From assembly GCA_902797455.1 (NCBI GenBank), contig CADBTE010000291.1, positions 1 to 8,587 on the forward strand: 8,587 nt of DNA. The letters are read 5' to 3'. The translations under genes were made by a program, and so were the position numbers. Source of the stretch: an uncultured Planctomycetota bacterium. Its GTDB lineage: Bacteria > Planctomycetota > Planctomycetia > Pirellulales > Thermoguttaceae. Below the pieces are notes generated by a model. It did not search any database. It was not told the origin of the DNA and saw nothing but the letters and a program-made list of their open reading frames with translations. Shown here piece after piece: positions 1-6,188 of this stretch (positions are counted from its first letter, which is position 1; the number at the start of each line of letters is the position of its first letter).

Positions 1-138
1 GAAGAGCTCCGCGTAAAACCGCCGCGCGCTGTTGTCGGGGCTGTTTTTCTCGAGATGCCGAAGCCAATGGTCGAAAACCTCTCGGATATTCCGAGGGGTG
101 ACGATTGTCTGTCTTGGGTCGCTTGGCGCGCGGGCCAT
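1..138 (-). CDS. 5' end of an unidentified protein, possibly a tyrosine recombinase (partial)
   Basis: An ATG at 138-136 on the minus strand opens a frame of 46 codons that stays open to base 1, so the rest of the gene lies off the left edge. The peptide begins MARAPSDPRQ. It continues with a segment that looks helical (NIREVFDHWLRHLEKNS, then an arginine- and aromatic-containing stretch ending YAELF). This resembles the start of the helical core-binding domain of tyrosine recombinases, in which a short helix with a D-W/F-L pattern comes before a second helix, but no catalytic residue is in view. I see no Shine-Dalgarno sequence ahead of the ATG, so the true start could differ. The frame begins 37 nt beyond a strong terminator on the same strand and would need its own promoter. 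Being a gene is plausible; the function is a guess. Confidence 0.45.
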   Translation of the reverse strand, partial: MARAPSDPRQTIVTPRNIREVFDHWLRHLEKNSPDNSARRFYAELF

Positions 139-174
139 AGATGCGTTGCTGAGGACGTGAAAAAACTCTGTTCC

Positions 175-220
175 AAAAAACAGGGCCGGTAAGCACCTTT
201 GTGATTTCCGGCCCTGTTTT
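175..220 (-). terminator. Bidirectional intrinsic terminator after ilvB
   Basis: CAGGGCCGG (181-189) pairs perfectly with CCGGCCCTG (208-216). The A-tract on the left and T-tract on the right extend the stem to 13 bp around an 18-nt loop. Read on the minus strand, the hairpin is followed by six T residues (complement of 175-180), as expected for the end of the ilvB transcript, whose stop codon is 24 nt upstream. On the plus strand the hairpin ends in TTTT-G-TT, so it could also stop transcription in that direction. Confidence 0.9.
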
Positions 221-243
221 GTTGTTTCCGGTGCTTTGGCCTT

Positions 244-2025
244 TTAGCCGAGCACGGTCTCTTCCACCGTTCCCCCGGGAGGAATGAACGGAAGAACATG
301 TTCATGGTAGGGGATGCGCACATCGAGGAGGAAGGGACGATTCGAAGCAAGCATCCGCTGCAGCGCCTCGGGGAAGGCGCTCTTGTGATCAACCAGCTCG
401 CTCTCCCAGCCGAAACCGCGGGCGATAGTCGGGTAGTCGGGGTAACGGCACGGAGGGAAGACGGAATCCACCGGCCCGGTCGCTTCCGGATCGGTGACCG
501 GACCGAGGTAGGTATTTCCGCGGTTCGACTTGTAGAAAATGTCTTCCCACATCATCACGTTGCCGAGAAACTGGTTGTCGAGCAGCATCACCTTGACCGG
601 GATATTTTCGGTCACGCAGGTGGCCATCTCTTGAATGTTCATCTGGAAGGAACCGTCGCCGTCGATATCGATCACACAGGCATCGGGACAGGCCATCTTG
701 GCTCCCATCGCCGCGGGGAGTCCAAACCCCATTGTTCCCAGACCGCAGCTGGAAAGCCAGGTACGCGGACGAGAGAACTGGTAGAAGAGGGTCGTCCACA
801 TCTGATGCTGGCCTACCCCCGTGGTGATGATCACGTTCTTCCCTTGGGTCGCCTCGCTTAACTGACGGATGGCGTACTGCCCTTGGATGAGTTTGGGGTT
901 CTCTTTGAAGCGGATCGGGTACTCTTCTTTCCACTGATCGATCGATTTGTACCAGGCGGTCAAGTCGGAGGCGTCCTTGGGGAGTGCCTTGAGGAGCGCC
1001 TTAAAGAAATCTTTCGCGCTGGACTCAACGGTCATATCAACCGACTTAACCTTCTCGAACTCGGACGGGTCGATGTCGACGTGAATGACTCGAGCCATTT
1101 TTGCGAACTCGGAGGCACGGCCGATAACACGATCGCTGAAGCGCATCCCGACAGCGATGAGCAGATCGGAGTTTTTGATCGCGCGGTTGGCGTAAACGGT
1201 TCCGTGCATCCCCGCCATCCCCAGGGAGAGGGCATGGGTGCGCGGGAAGGCCGAAAGCCCGGGCATCGTGGTCGCCACGGGGATTCCTGTTTTCTCGGCG
1301 AGGGTCTTCAGATCATCGGAGGCGTTGCTCATCACCACCCCGCCGCCGACCAGCAGAACCGGCCGGCGTGCCTTGCGGATCGCCGCGACAACCTCGCAGA
1401 CAGTCTGTGCCGACGGCTTGGGAGATTTGCCGCTGTAGCCGGGCAGGTCGAGCGGGGGATCGAAGTCGGGGTAGATTTGGTCGGTCTGGACATCTTTGGG
1501 GATATCAACCAGAACAGGACCAGGACGGCCGGTAGTCGCCACAAAGATCGCTTCGTTGATGATGCGGGTGAGGTCTTTGACGTCGGTAACCAGATAGTGA
1601 TGCTTGGTGATACTGCGGCAGACCTCGGTCATCGGGGTCTCTTGGAAGCCGTCTGAACCGATCACACTGGTAGGGACCTGGCCGGTGATGATCAGAAGCG
1701 GAACCGAGTCGAGTTTGGCATCGGCGATACTCGTGACTAAGTTGGTCGCTCCCGGACCGCTGGTGGTCATTACCACACCGATCTTGCCCGAAGCGCGCGC
1801 GTATCCCTGAGCGGCGAAACCGCCCCCCTGTTCATGACGGGGGAGAACGACACGGATTTTATCACGGTAGTGCGAAAACGCCTGATGAAGGAGGATGCTA
1901 AACCCTCCCGGATAGGCGAAAATGGTCTCGATCTTGTTGCGGATCAACGACTGCACCAGAATTTCGGCACCTGTCGTCATACGCGGTTCCGCGGCGGCCG
2001 AAAGATCGGCTTTTTTTGTGGTCAC
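244..2025 (-). CDS. ilvB: Acetolactate synthase, large catalytic subunit
   Basis: This thiamine-diphosphate enzyme condenses two pyruvates to 2-acetolactate, or pyruvate and 2-oxobutyrate to 2-aceto-2-hydroxybutyrate, the first common step of valine, leucine and isoleucine synthesis in the cytosol. The 593 residues are a normal length. The N-terminal pyrimidine-binding domain (about 17-185) has the AYPGG segment and the catalytic Glu65 in RHEQGGG. The central domain spans about 205-345, with the MRFSDR segment near 294-299. The C-terminal cofactor-binding domain (about 380-575) has G456-D457-G458 and, 24 residues later, D483-N484-Q485, then W493-E494-D495 and the YKSNR segment. The first Asn of the usual NN pair is Asp here, and the usual LGMV is LGNV. 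The start is GTG at 2025, supported by AGGAGG ten nt upstream; the in-frame ATG at 1980 has no ribosome site. No ilvN or ilvC follows, so a regulatory subunit must be encoded elsewhere. Confidence 0.95.
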   Translation of the reverse strand: MTTKKADLSAAAEPRMTTGAEILVQSLIRNKIETIFAYPGGFSILLHQAFSHYRDKIRVVLPRHEQGGGFAAQGYARASGKIGVVMTTSGPGATNLVTSIADAKLDSVPLLIITGQVPTSVIGSDGFQETPMTEVCRSITKHHYLVTDVKDLTRIINEAIFVATTGRPGPVLVDIPKDVQTDQIYPDFDPPLDLPGYSGKSPKPSAQTVCEVVAAIRKARRPVLLVGGGVVMSNASDDLKTLAEKTGIPVATTMPGLSAFPRTHALSLGMAGMHGTVYANRAIKNSDLLIAVGMRFSDRVIGRASEFAKMARVIHVDIDPSEFEKVKSVDMTVESSAKDFFKALLKALPKDASDLTAWYKSIDQWKEEYPIRFKENPKLIQGQYAIRQLSEATQGKNVIITTGVGQHQMWTTLFYQFSRPRTWLSSCGLGTMGFGLPAAMGAKMACPDACVIDIDGDGSFQMNIQEMATCVTENIPVKVMLLDNQFLGNVMMWEDIFYKSNRGNTYLGPVTDPEATGPVDSVFPPCRYPDYPTIARGFGWESELVDHKSAFPEALQRMLASNRPFLLDVRIPYHEHVLPFIPPGGTVEETVLG

Positions 2026-2035
2026 GACGATATAT

Positions 2036-2041
2036 CCTCCT
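2036..2041 (-). promoter_or_regulatory. Shine-Dalgarno sequence of ilvB
   Basis: The minus strand reads AGGAGG here, followed by ten nt and then the GTG at 2025. It decides the start, because the downstream in-frame ATG at 1980 is preceded only by GC-rich sequence with no ribosome-binding match. Confidence 0.8.
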
Positions 2042-2060
2042 GCTTGGAAAGAACAGTTCG

Positions 2061-2080
2061 CTATTATTGGCCAATATTAG
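2061..2080. promoter_or_regulatory. 20-bp palindrome over the ilvB -10 region, candidate operator
   Basis: The two 10-bp halves, centred between 2070 and 2071, are symmetric at nine of ten positions around the perfect core TATTGGCCAATA. The palindrome covers the predicted ilvB -10 box (2074-2079) and the expected transcription start near 2067. A repressor bound there would block initiation. The protein that might bind is unknown; only the symmetry and position are observed. Confidence 0.5.
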
Positions 2081-2101
2081 TCCAATCCCCCCTTTTTTCA
2101 A
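2074..2101 (-). promoter_or_regulatory. Predicted sigma70-type promoter of ilvB
   Basis: On the minus strand TTGAAA (2101-2096) and TAATAT (2079-2074) are separated by 16 nt. The start site would be near 2067, giving a leader of about 41 nt before the GTG. That leader is too short to hold a leader-peptide attenuator or T-box. A small inverted repeat, CCCCTT (2089-2094) with AAGGGG (2100-2105), overlaps the -35 side. Confidence 0.65.
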
Positions 2102-2126
2102 GGGGAACTGTATGAAATGCCCCCTG

Positions 2127-2154
2127 TTGACATCCGTGTTTCACGTGTTATATT
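2127..2154 (+). promoter_or_regulatory. Predicted strong sigma70-type promoter of the tRNA gene
   Basis: A perfect TTGACA (2127-2132) is followed after 16 nt by TATATT (2149-2154), close to consensus. Transcription would start near 2161, about 18 nt before the mature tRNA. It is divergent from the ilvB promoter, and the two -35 boxes are 25 nt apart. Confidence 0.8.
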
Positions 2155-2178
2155 CCTAGCGTCCATCCCGGACAGGAG

Positions 2179-2252
2179 GGCTGTGTAGCTCAGTTGGTTA
2201 GAGCGGCGGCTTCATAAGCCGTAGGTCACCGGTTCAAGTCCAGTCACAGCCA
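2179..2252 (+). tRNA. tRNA with anticodon CAU, probably elongator tRNA-Met
   Basis: The 74-nt cloverleaf folds fully: acceptor GGCTGTG with CACAGCC, D-stem GCTC with GAGC, anticodon stem GCGGC with GCCGT, loop TTCATAA (anticodon CAT at 2213-2215), T-loop TTCAAGT and discriminator A2252. No CCA is encoded. The G1-C72 pair argues against initiator tRNA. The U4-A69 acceptor pair and the D-arm match what I recall of E. coli elongator tRNA-Met, whereas tRNA-Ile2, which is modified by TilS, has C4-G69 there. Ile2 is therefore less likely but not excluded. The T-stem (ACCGG with CCAGT) has one C-A mismatch at pair 51-63. The gene is a single transcription unit between its own promoter and terminator. 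Confidence 0.93.
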
Positions 2253-2274
2253 TTGCCAGTCATGGCTCTTGATT

Positions 2275-2305
2275 GCCCCCGCGGCGAGGAAGCGGGGGCT
2301 TTTTT
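2275..2305 (+). terminator. Intrinsic terminator of the tRNA gene
   Basis: GCCCCCGC (2275-2282) pairs perfectly with GCGGGGGC (2292-2299) around a 9-nt loop and is followed by six T residues (2300-2305). On the minus strand the same hairpin lies 54 nt past the stop of the lipoprotein gene. There it has no U-tract behind it, so it may at most stabilise that transcript's 3' end. Confidence 0.92.
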
Positions 2306-2358
2306 GTTCCTTGTCGGCTGACGCTTCTTTATAAGAACTTAGGGGCGGCAAAGAAACG

Positions 2359-4935
2359 CTACTGTTCGAGCTTCTTTCGGAAGATGGAGACGACGATTTT
2401 TGACTGATCGACCATCGCGATATGGACCGTTCCATTCCACAGACCGATGCCCATTCCGTACAGAGGGGTTCCCCGGGCGAAGGAGTCGATCAATTCGCCG
2501 TTGAAATTGAAGATGCGCACCAGTCCCTCCAGTGAGGGAACGACCCACTCGGTCTGACCGTCACGATCGAGGTCAAATGGGATGACCTGGGCCAGCGAGT
2601 CGTTCCAGGATGCCCCTTCCAGCGGGACCTGATTGATGACGGTACCGTCGGAGTCGAGCACCGCGAACGATTTTTGTTTCGAGAGCCGATCAGAGACGAT
2701 CGCACCGATCCGGCCGCTCCCCCCCGGTTCATCGGCGGCAAACCAAAGGATAGAGAGGTCGCCGGGGTCGATCTCGCCGAGCCGCCGGCCATCCTCCGCC
2801 GAGTCGACGATAAGTTCCCCCTCGTCATTGGAGATGGGGTGGTTCAATCCGATGATCTCGGCATTTTCACCGGGTTGATTGTGCCGAACCGCCAGACAGA
2901 ACGGAGCGACGGTCAGTTCATCGGCCCAAAGGAAATTTTTTCCCTCCTCCCCCGGAAGGAGATCAATGGCGTAGATGCCATGTTTGGGGATAAGATTCGA
3001 CGCGTAGTCACCGACCAGGGCGATGATGACCTCGGGGCGATTGTCGTTTCTCGCGTCGGTGATCAGCGCGTCGGCGACCCACCTCTGCCGCTTGGTGAAG
3101 TCGAGCGTGTAGAGGAGGTTAAAATCGTTGTCGAAGAGGTGTACCTTGTGGCTGCTGAGGAAGGAGGACGCGATGAAAAAACGATCCCCCTCGGCGGTGA
3201 GGTAGGTTCGGACAAAACGGATTGGCTCACCGGCGGCGTTTTCAGGTATTTTTTTGCGGATAACTTCTCCCGAGGCGTTGAACGTGGTGAGCAAATTACC
3301 CTCGCACGGGACGACCAGACGACCACCGTCGTCGGTGTCGAAGAGGATCGGGCTGGCCGAGTCGCGCACATCGGCTTTCCATTTGGGAGCGATGGAAAAC
3401 AGCTGGGAGTCTCGGACGGGATGGATGCGGATGTCTTTGTTCTCGGTGACCGGTTCGGTACGGTAGACATCTGCCTTTTCGGCCTCATTGAGTGTCTCAG
3501 TGAAATGTTCCGTGTTCAGCTCGAAGTCGTGCAGCGCCTCGGGGAAGAGGTCCTTTCCCATCTTGAGCCGTTCAATGAGGTTCTGCAGCTGGACGTACGG
3601 TGTTGGGCGAGGGCAGTACTGCTGCACGATCCCCTTGCCGTCTATGAGAATCAGGGAGGGAGCGCCGATCTTGCTTAAGAAAGAGGCGGCGTAGCCCTCC
3701 GGGGGGAGACGGAAGAGGGGAATGGTGAGGTCGAGTTCTCCATAGGCGGCTCGGATATGGGAGTTCGACTTTTTGGACGGGTCGATATTGACGGCGCAGA
3801 ACTCGAGATTGTCTTGATTTTTGTAGAAGTCATAGCTGCGCTGAAGTTCGGTCAGGACGGCGCGGCTGGACTGACGAAGCGCCGAGTTATCGTCGCTTCC
3901 CCAGAAGCAGAGAATACGGTTCTTGCCGTTGGGTTTGCCGGTGAGAATATCGGAGAAACCGTCGAAAAGGGAGATGAGCTGAAGATTGGGTGCGCGCTGC
4001 CCCAAAATGGCCAATTCGGGAGGGAGAAACTTATCGACGATTTTAGTTTGATCGGAGATAGGAAGCGTGAAGAATTGGTCATCGAATTCTTTTTTGGTGA
4101 TATCTTCGGAGATGACCTGATCGAAGAAGTCGATGGTGAGCGATTTAACCTGGACGGCGCCGTCAGGGACGGCAATCTGCTCGATCGGGAACTCGATGCG
4201 AAGAAGACCGCCGGTCTGGCGGCTGATCCAATAGGTATGAACCCCCGCCTGTGACTGAATGGCGATACGATCGCACGGAATCAGAGGCGCGTCGGGATCG
4301 TCGGGCGCGAACCAGTCGGGTTCCAAGAGCTTGGGGCGGACATTGTTCGGGAGAAAGGTTCGAAGCGGTTCTTTCGCGAAGAGAAGGACCAGCTGGGGGA
4401 CGGCCCAGAAACTGTCTCCGGGGATCATAAGATTCATCGCGTTGGCCAGACTGATGTCGGGATAGAACTCACGGATGGAGGAGAAGATCAGCGGGGCCGG
4501 TTTTTCGAGAATCTGATTATCGCCGGCGATCTGCCCGCGCAGTTTATCACCGTCGCAGGTCAGAACGCCGGAACCGACCGTCAGACGTACCTCGTTTGGC
4601 TTGCGAAGAACAAGGGAGCAGGGGATCGGTATTGTTTGGAGAGATCCATCATCACGCAGATAAACCGTTCGGATGACGCCGCGGTCGGAGTAAAGCTTCG
4701 CCTTGCGGTAGACATCGAGCATTCCATGGAGGATCTGATCGGGGGTGATGGACTCATCGACCGCCTCCGGCCGAGGAGGCATCTCTTTGGCTGGGGAGGA
4801 GGAACTGGGCGCCGCCGGGGCGGCCGGTTCGCTCGCAAGGGGAGCCGGCTGGTCCTGGCCGGCCGGCTCACGGGAGCAGCCGACTACCGTCAAAAGCGCG
4901 ATCAAAACGAGCAAATGAATCAGCCAGCGGTTCAT
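2359..4935 (-). CDS. Multidomain lipoprotein: LolA/DUF2092-like, redox-dead thioredoxin-like and FG-GAP-like regions
   Basis: The protein has 858 residues. A lipoprotein signal peptide (1-19) ends in the lipobox V17-V18-G19-C20 with Ser21 next, so the mature protein should be lipid-anchored outside the inner membrane. Residues 21-60 form a Pro/Ala/Ser-rich linker. Residues about 61-290 resemble LolA/DUF2092 beta-rich periplasmic proteins (QILHGMLDVYRKAKLY, later WISRQTGGLLRIEFP). Residues about 310-445 resemble a TlpA-type thioredoxin fold (LGQRAPNLQL, the CFWGSDDNS segment at 343-351, AVNID, GAPSLILIDGKG). The two cysteines expected after Trp345 are Gly346 and Asp349, while cis-Pro426 is kept, so disulfide chemistry is unlikely. 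Residues about 515-858 have repeated beta-strand units with FG-GAP/VCBS-like Asp motifs, best at 787-793 (FDLDRDG), suggesting a propeller that may bind calcium. GGGAGG lies four nt before the ATG. It follows lutA by 26 nt, so they are probably cotranscribed. The substrate or partner is unknown. Confidence 0.85.
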   Translation of the reverse strand: MNRWLIHLLVLIALLTVVGCSREPAGQDQPAPLASEPAAPAAPSSSSPAKEMPPRPEAVDESITPDQILHGMLDVYRKAKLYSDRGVIRTVYLRDDGSLQTIPIPCSLVLRKPNEVRLTVGSGVLTCDGDKLRGQIAGDNQILEKPAPLIFSSIREFYPDISLANAMNLMIPGDSFWAVPQLVLLFAKEPLRTFLPNNVRPKLLEPDWFAPDDPDAPLIPCDRIAIQSQAGVHTYWISRQTGGLLRIEFPIEQIAVPDGAVQVKSLTIDFFDQVISEDITKKEFDDQFFTLPISDQTKIVDKFLPPELAILGQRAPNLQLISLFDGFSDILTGKPNGKNRILCFWGSDDNSALRQSSRAVLTELQRSYDFYKNQDNLEFCAVNIDPSKKSNSHIRAAYGELDLTIPLFRLPPEGYAASFLSKIGAPSLILIDGKGIVQQYCPRPTPYVQLQNLIERLKMGKDLFPEALHDFELNTEHFTETLNEAEKADVYRTEPVTENKDIRIHPVRDSQLFSIAPKWKADVRDSASPILFDTDDGGRLVVPCEGNLLTTFNASGEVIRKKIPENAAGEPIRFVRTYLTAEGDRFFIASSFLSSHKVHLFDNDFNLLYTLDFTKRQRWVADALITDARNDNRPEVIIALVGDYASNLIPKHGIYAIDLLPGEEGKNFLWADELTVAPFCLAVRHNQPGENAEIIGLNHPISNDEGELIVDSAEDGRRLGEIDPGDLSILWFAADEPGGSGRIGAIVSDRLSKQKSFAVLDSDGTVINQVPLEGASWNDSLAQVIPFDLDRDGQTEWVVPSLEGLVRIFNFNGELIDSFARGTPLYGMGIGLWNGTVHIAMVDQSKIVVSIFRKKLEQ

Positions 4936-4961
4936 TGGTCCTCCCTTGCCGGGAAAGTGTT

Positions 4962-5735
4962 TTAGTCGTGCCGCAGAAGAAGTTCACCCAGGTAGATGGT
5001 ATCCATTTTGCCCAGCGCGGGGTCGTGACGCATGATTCCCCCGAAGTGCATCGCGCAGCTCAGGTCGGTTGTGGCGAGGATGTCTGCGCCGCTGGCAAGA
5101 ATATTGGCGACCTTCTGCCGCCCCATCGCCAGGGACGTTCCAGCCATCTTGACACTGAATGTGCCTCCGAAACCGCAGCACTCGTCGACGTTGGGGACTG
5201 GGGTGTACTGAAGACCGCGGATATTGGTCAGCAGCGTCATCGCGGCGTCGGCCATTCCGAGCTCACGACGGCCGTGACAACCGACGTGAAGGGCGACCTT
5301 TCCGGGGAAGGAGGCGCCAAAATCGGTTTTGCCAAGAATGTTGACGAGGAACTCGGACAGTTCCCAGACACGGCTGCCGGTGGCGGCTTCGGGGGAACCG
5401 GGTGCGGCCTCGGCGAAGAAAACCCGGCACATCGCGGCACAGGCGCTCGACGGCGTGACGATCAGGTCGTAGGCGCTGAAGACGCGATGAAATTTCTTCA
5501 TTACGCTGATCGCCTCGTCTTTGTAACCCGAGTTGAACGCCGGCTGTCCGCAGCAGGTCTGCTCATCGGGATACTCGACCTCGATACCGAGCTGCTCAAG
5601 CAGCTTGACACAGGAGATTCCCGCCGTGGGAAAAAACTGGTCGATAAAACAGGGAATGAACAGCCCGACGCGCATTCCCCCTTTGTATTGCGGATACTCC
5701 CAGCTCGGGACCTCCTTCGAAAGGAGATTCTCCAT
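4962..5735 (-). CDS. lutA: LutA/YkgE-type (Fe-S)-binding CCG-domain protein
   Basis: LutA is one part of the LutABC L-lactate oxidation complex; related CCG proteins occur in heterodisulfide reductases and glycolate oxidase. The 257 residues hold two cysteine-rich CCG domains: Cys29 in FIPCF, C61-C62-G63 in QTCCGQPAFNSG, and C99/C103 in the first half; C153-H154, C186-C187-G188 in DECCGFGG, and C227 in DLSCAMHFGG in the second. These are the expected cluster ligands. The chosen start is ATG at 5735, with GGAGG six nt upstream. An ATG at 5759 would overlap that ribosome site, and the ATG at 5675 is where many relatives begin, so the first 20 residues are an extension. lutB and lutC are not in the window. 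The gene lies 104 nt after the small membrane protein gene and 26 nt before the lipoprotein gene. The role in lactate oxidation is inferred from the family only. Confidence 0.88.
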   Translation of the reverse strand: MENLLSKEVPSWEYPQYKGGMRVGLFIPCFIDQFFPTAGISCVKLLEQLGIEVEYPDEQTCCGQPAFNSGYKDEAISVMKKFHRVFSAYDLIVTPSSACAAMCRVFFAEAAPGSPEAATGSRVWELSEFLVNILGKTDFGASFPGKVALHVGCHGRRELGMADAAMTLLTNIRGLQYTPVPNVDECCGFGGTFSVKMAGTSLAMGRQKVANILASGADILATTDLSCAMHFGGIMRHDPALGKMDTIYLGELLLRHD

Positions 5736-5741
5736 TTCTAT

Positions 5742-5746
5742 CCTCC
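5742..5746 (-). promoter_or_regulatory. Shine-Dalgarno sequence deciding the lutA start
   Basis: The minus strand reads GGAGG within a purine-rich run, with a 6-nt spacer to the ATG at 5735. This favours 5735 over the ATG at 5759, which lies upstream of this site, and the ATG at 5675, where the G-run is almost adjacent to the start codon. Confidence 0.75.
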
Positions 5747-5839
5747 CTCTCCCGAACACCTACCCGTTGGTCCGGAAGGAAAAATCGTGGTTGTTGTTTG
5801 TCGTCCCAGAGGCAGGCTCTGGAAACGGGCGCTTGATTT

Positions 5840-6025
5840 TTAGGGACGTACCTGACGGTAGCTAAAGAAACTTAGGACTCCAAGCGCCGCCGCGACGACG
5901 ATGAAGATGATGTCGAAAACGATACTTGAGCGGCCAAACGGGATACCCGCCGCCGCGTCCAACAAAAAGACCAGCAGAAGGAGTGCCGAAATGACCATCG
6001 ATATGATACAGAGAACTTTTCCCAT
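5840..6025 (-). CDS. Small two-helix membrane protein (61 aa)
   Basis: ATG at 6025 is preceded by GGAG with a 7-nt spacer. The 61 residues form two hydrophobic helices (about 4-24 and 36-55) joined by a short loop (DAAAGIPFGRSS), with a basic C-terminal end (YRQVRP). It is almost certainly an inner-membrane protein with both ends on the same side. From memory it resembles small conserved hypothetical proteins of planctomycetes with a GIPFG motif between two helices, but I cannot verify that. The frame is open upstream to 6208, but the extra residues are Arg-rich and read through an inverted repeat, so the longer start is unlikely. It is first in the probable operon with lutA and the lipoprotein gene. 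Function unknown. Confidence 0.72.
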   Translation of the reverse strand: MGKVLCIISMVISALLLLVFLLDAAAGIPFGRSSIVFDIIFIVVAAALGVLSFFSYRQVRP

Positions 6026-6048
6026 TTTCTCTCTCCGAGGACCTAGTG

Positions 6049-6084
6049 GGTTCTTCGCGCGGTGTCTTAGGGGCGCGAAGAACC
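6049..6084. repeat. Perfect 12-bp inverted repeat in the operon leader
   Basis: GGTTCTTCGCGC (6049-6060) is exactly reverse-complementary to GCGCGAAGAACC (6073-6084) across a 12-nt spacer. No T-tract follows on either strand, so it is not a standard terminator. Read on the minus strand it falls in the expected 5' leader of the 61-aa gene, ending about 13 nt before that gene's ribosome site. It could form an RNA hairpin or be a repetitive palindromic element or protein-binding site. Confidence 0.8.
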
Positions 6085-6110
6085 GCTGGGCATAACGTCT
6101 GAGACCCAGC
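6085..6110. repeat. Second, weaker inverted repeat adjoining the first
   Basis: GCTGGG (6085-6090) is complementary to CCCAGC (6105-6110) around a 14-nt loop. It directly abuts the 12-bp repeat, so the leader RNA could form two consecutive hairpins. Six base pairs alone are weak evidence. Confidence 0.4.
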
Positions 6111-6188
6111 TCCACCAAAAGTGTTTTATTGAAAACGCGGCGCGGCGGGGGGACCCGCTGCCTGGGAGCCAGAAACAGAATTAACGAT

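Noticed and set aside
883..1656. A 257-codon plus-strand open frame inside ilvB
   Set aside because: Antisense to conserved acetolactate synthase sequence and low in recognisable features.
2089..2105. CCCCTT/AAGGGG small hairpin as a terminator between ilvB and the tRNA gene
   Set aside because: Six base pairs, no following T-tract on either strand, and no gene ends here since both flanking genes start divergently.
2674..3678. A 334-codon plus-strand open frame inside the lipoprotein gene
   Set aside because: It is antisense to a well-supported gene, has no recognisable domain or ribosome site, and its composition follows from the codon use of the minus-strand gene.
4935..5843. A 302-codon plus-strand open frame across lutA
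   Set aside because: It is a shadow of lutA, whose cysteine motifs are unmistakable; the plus-strand product looks like no protein family.
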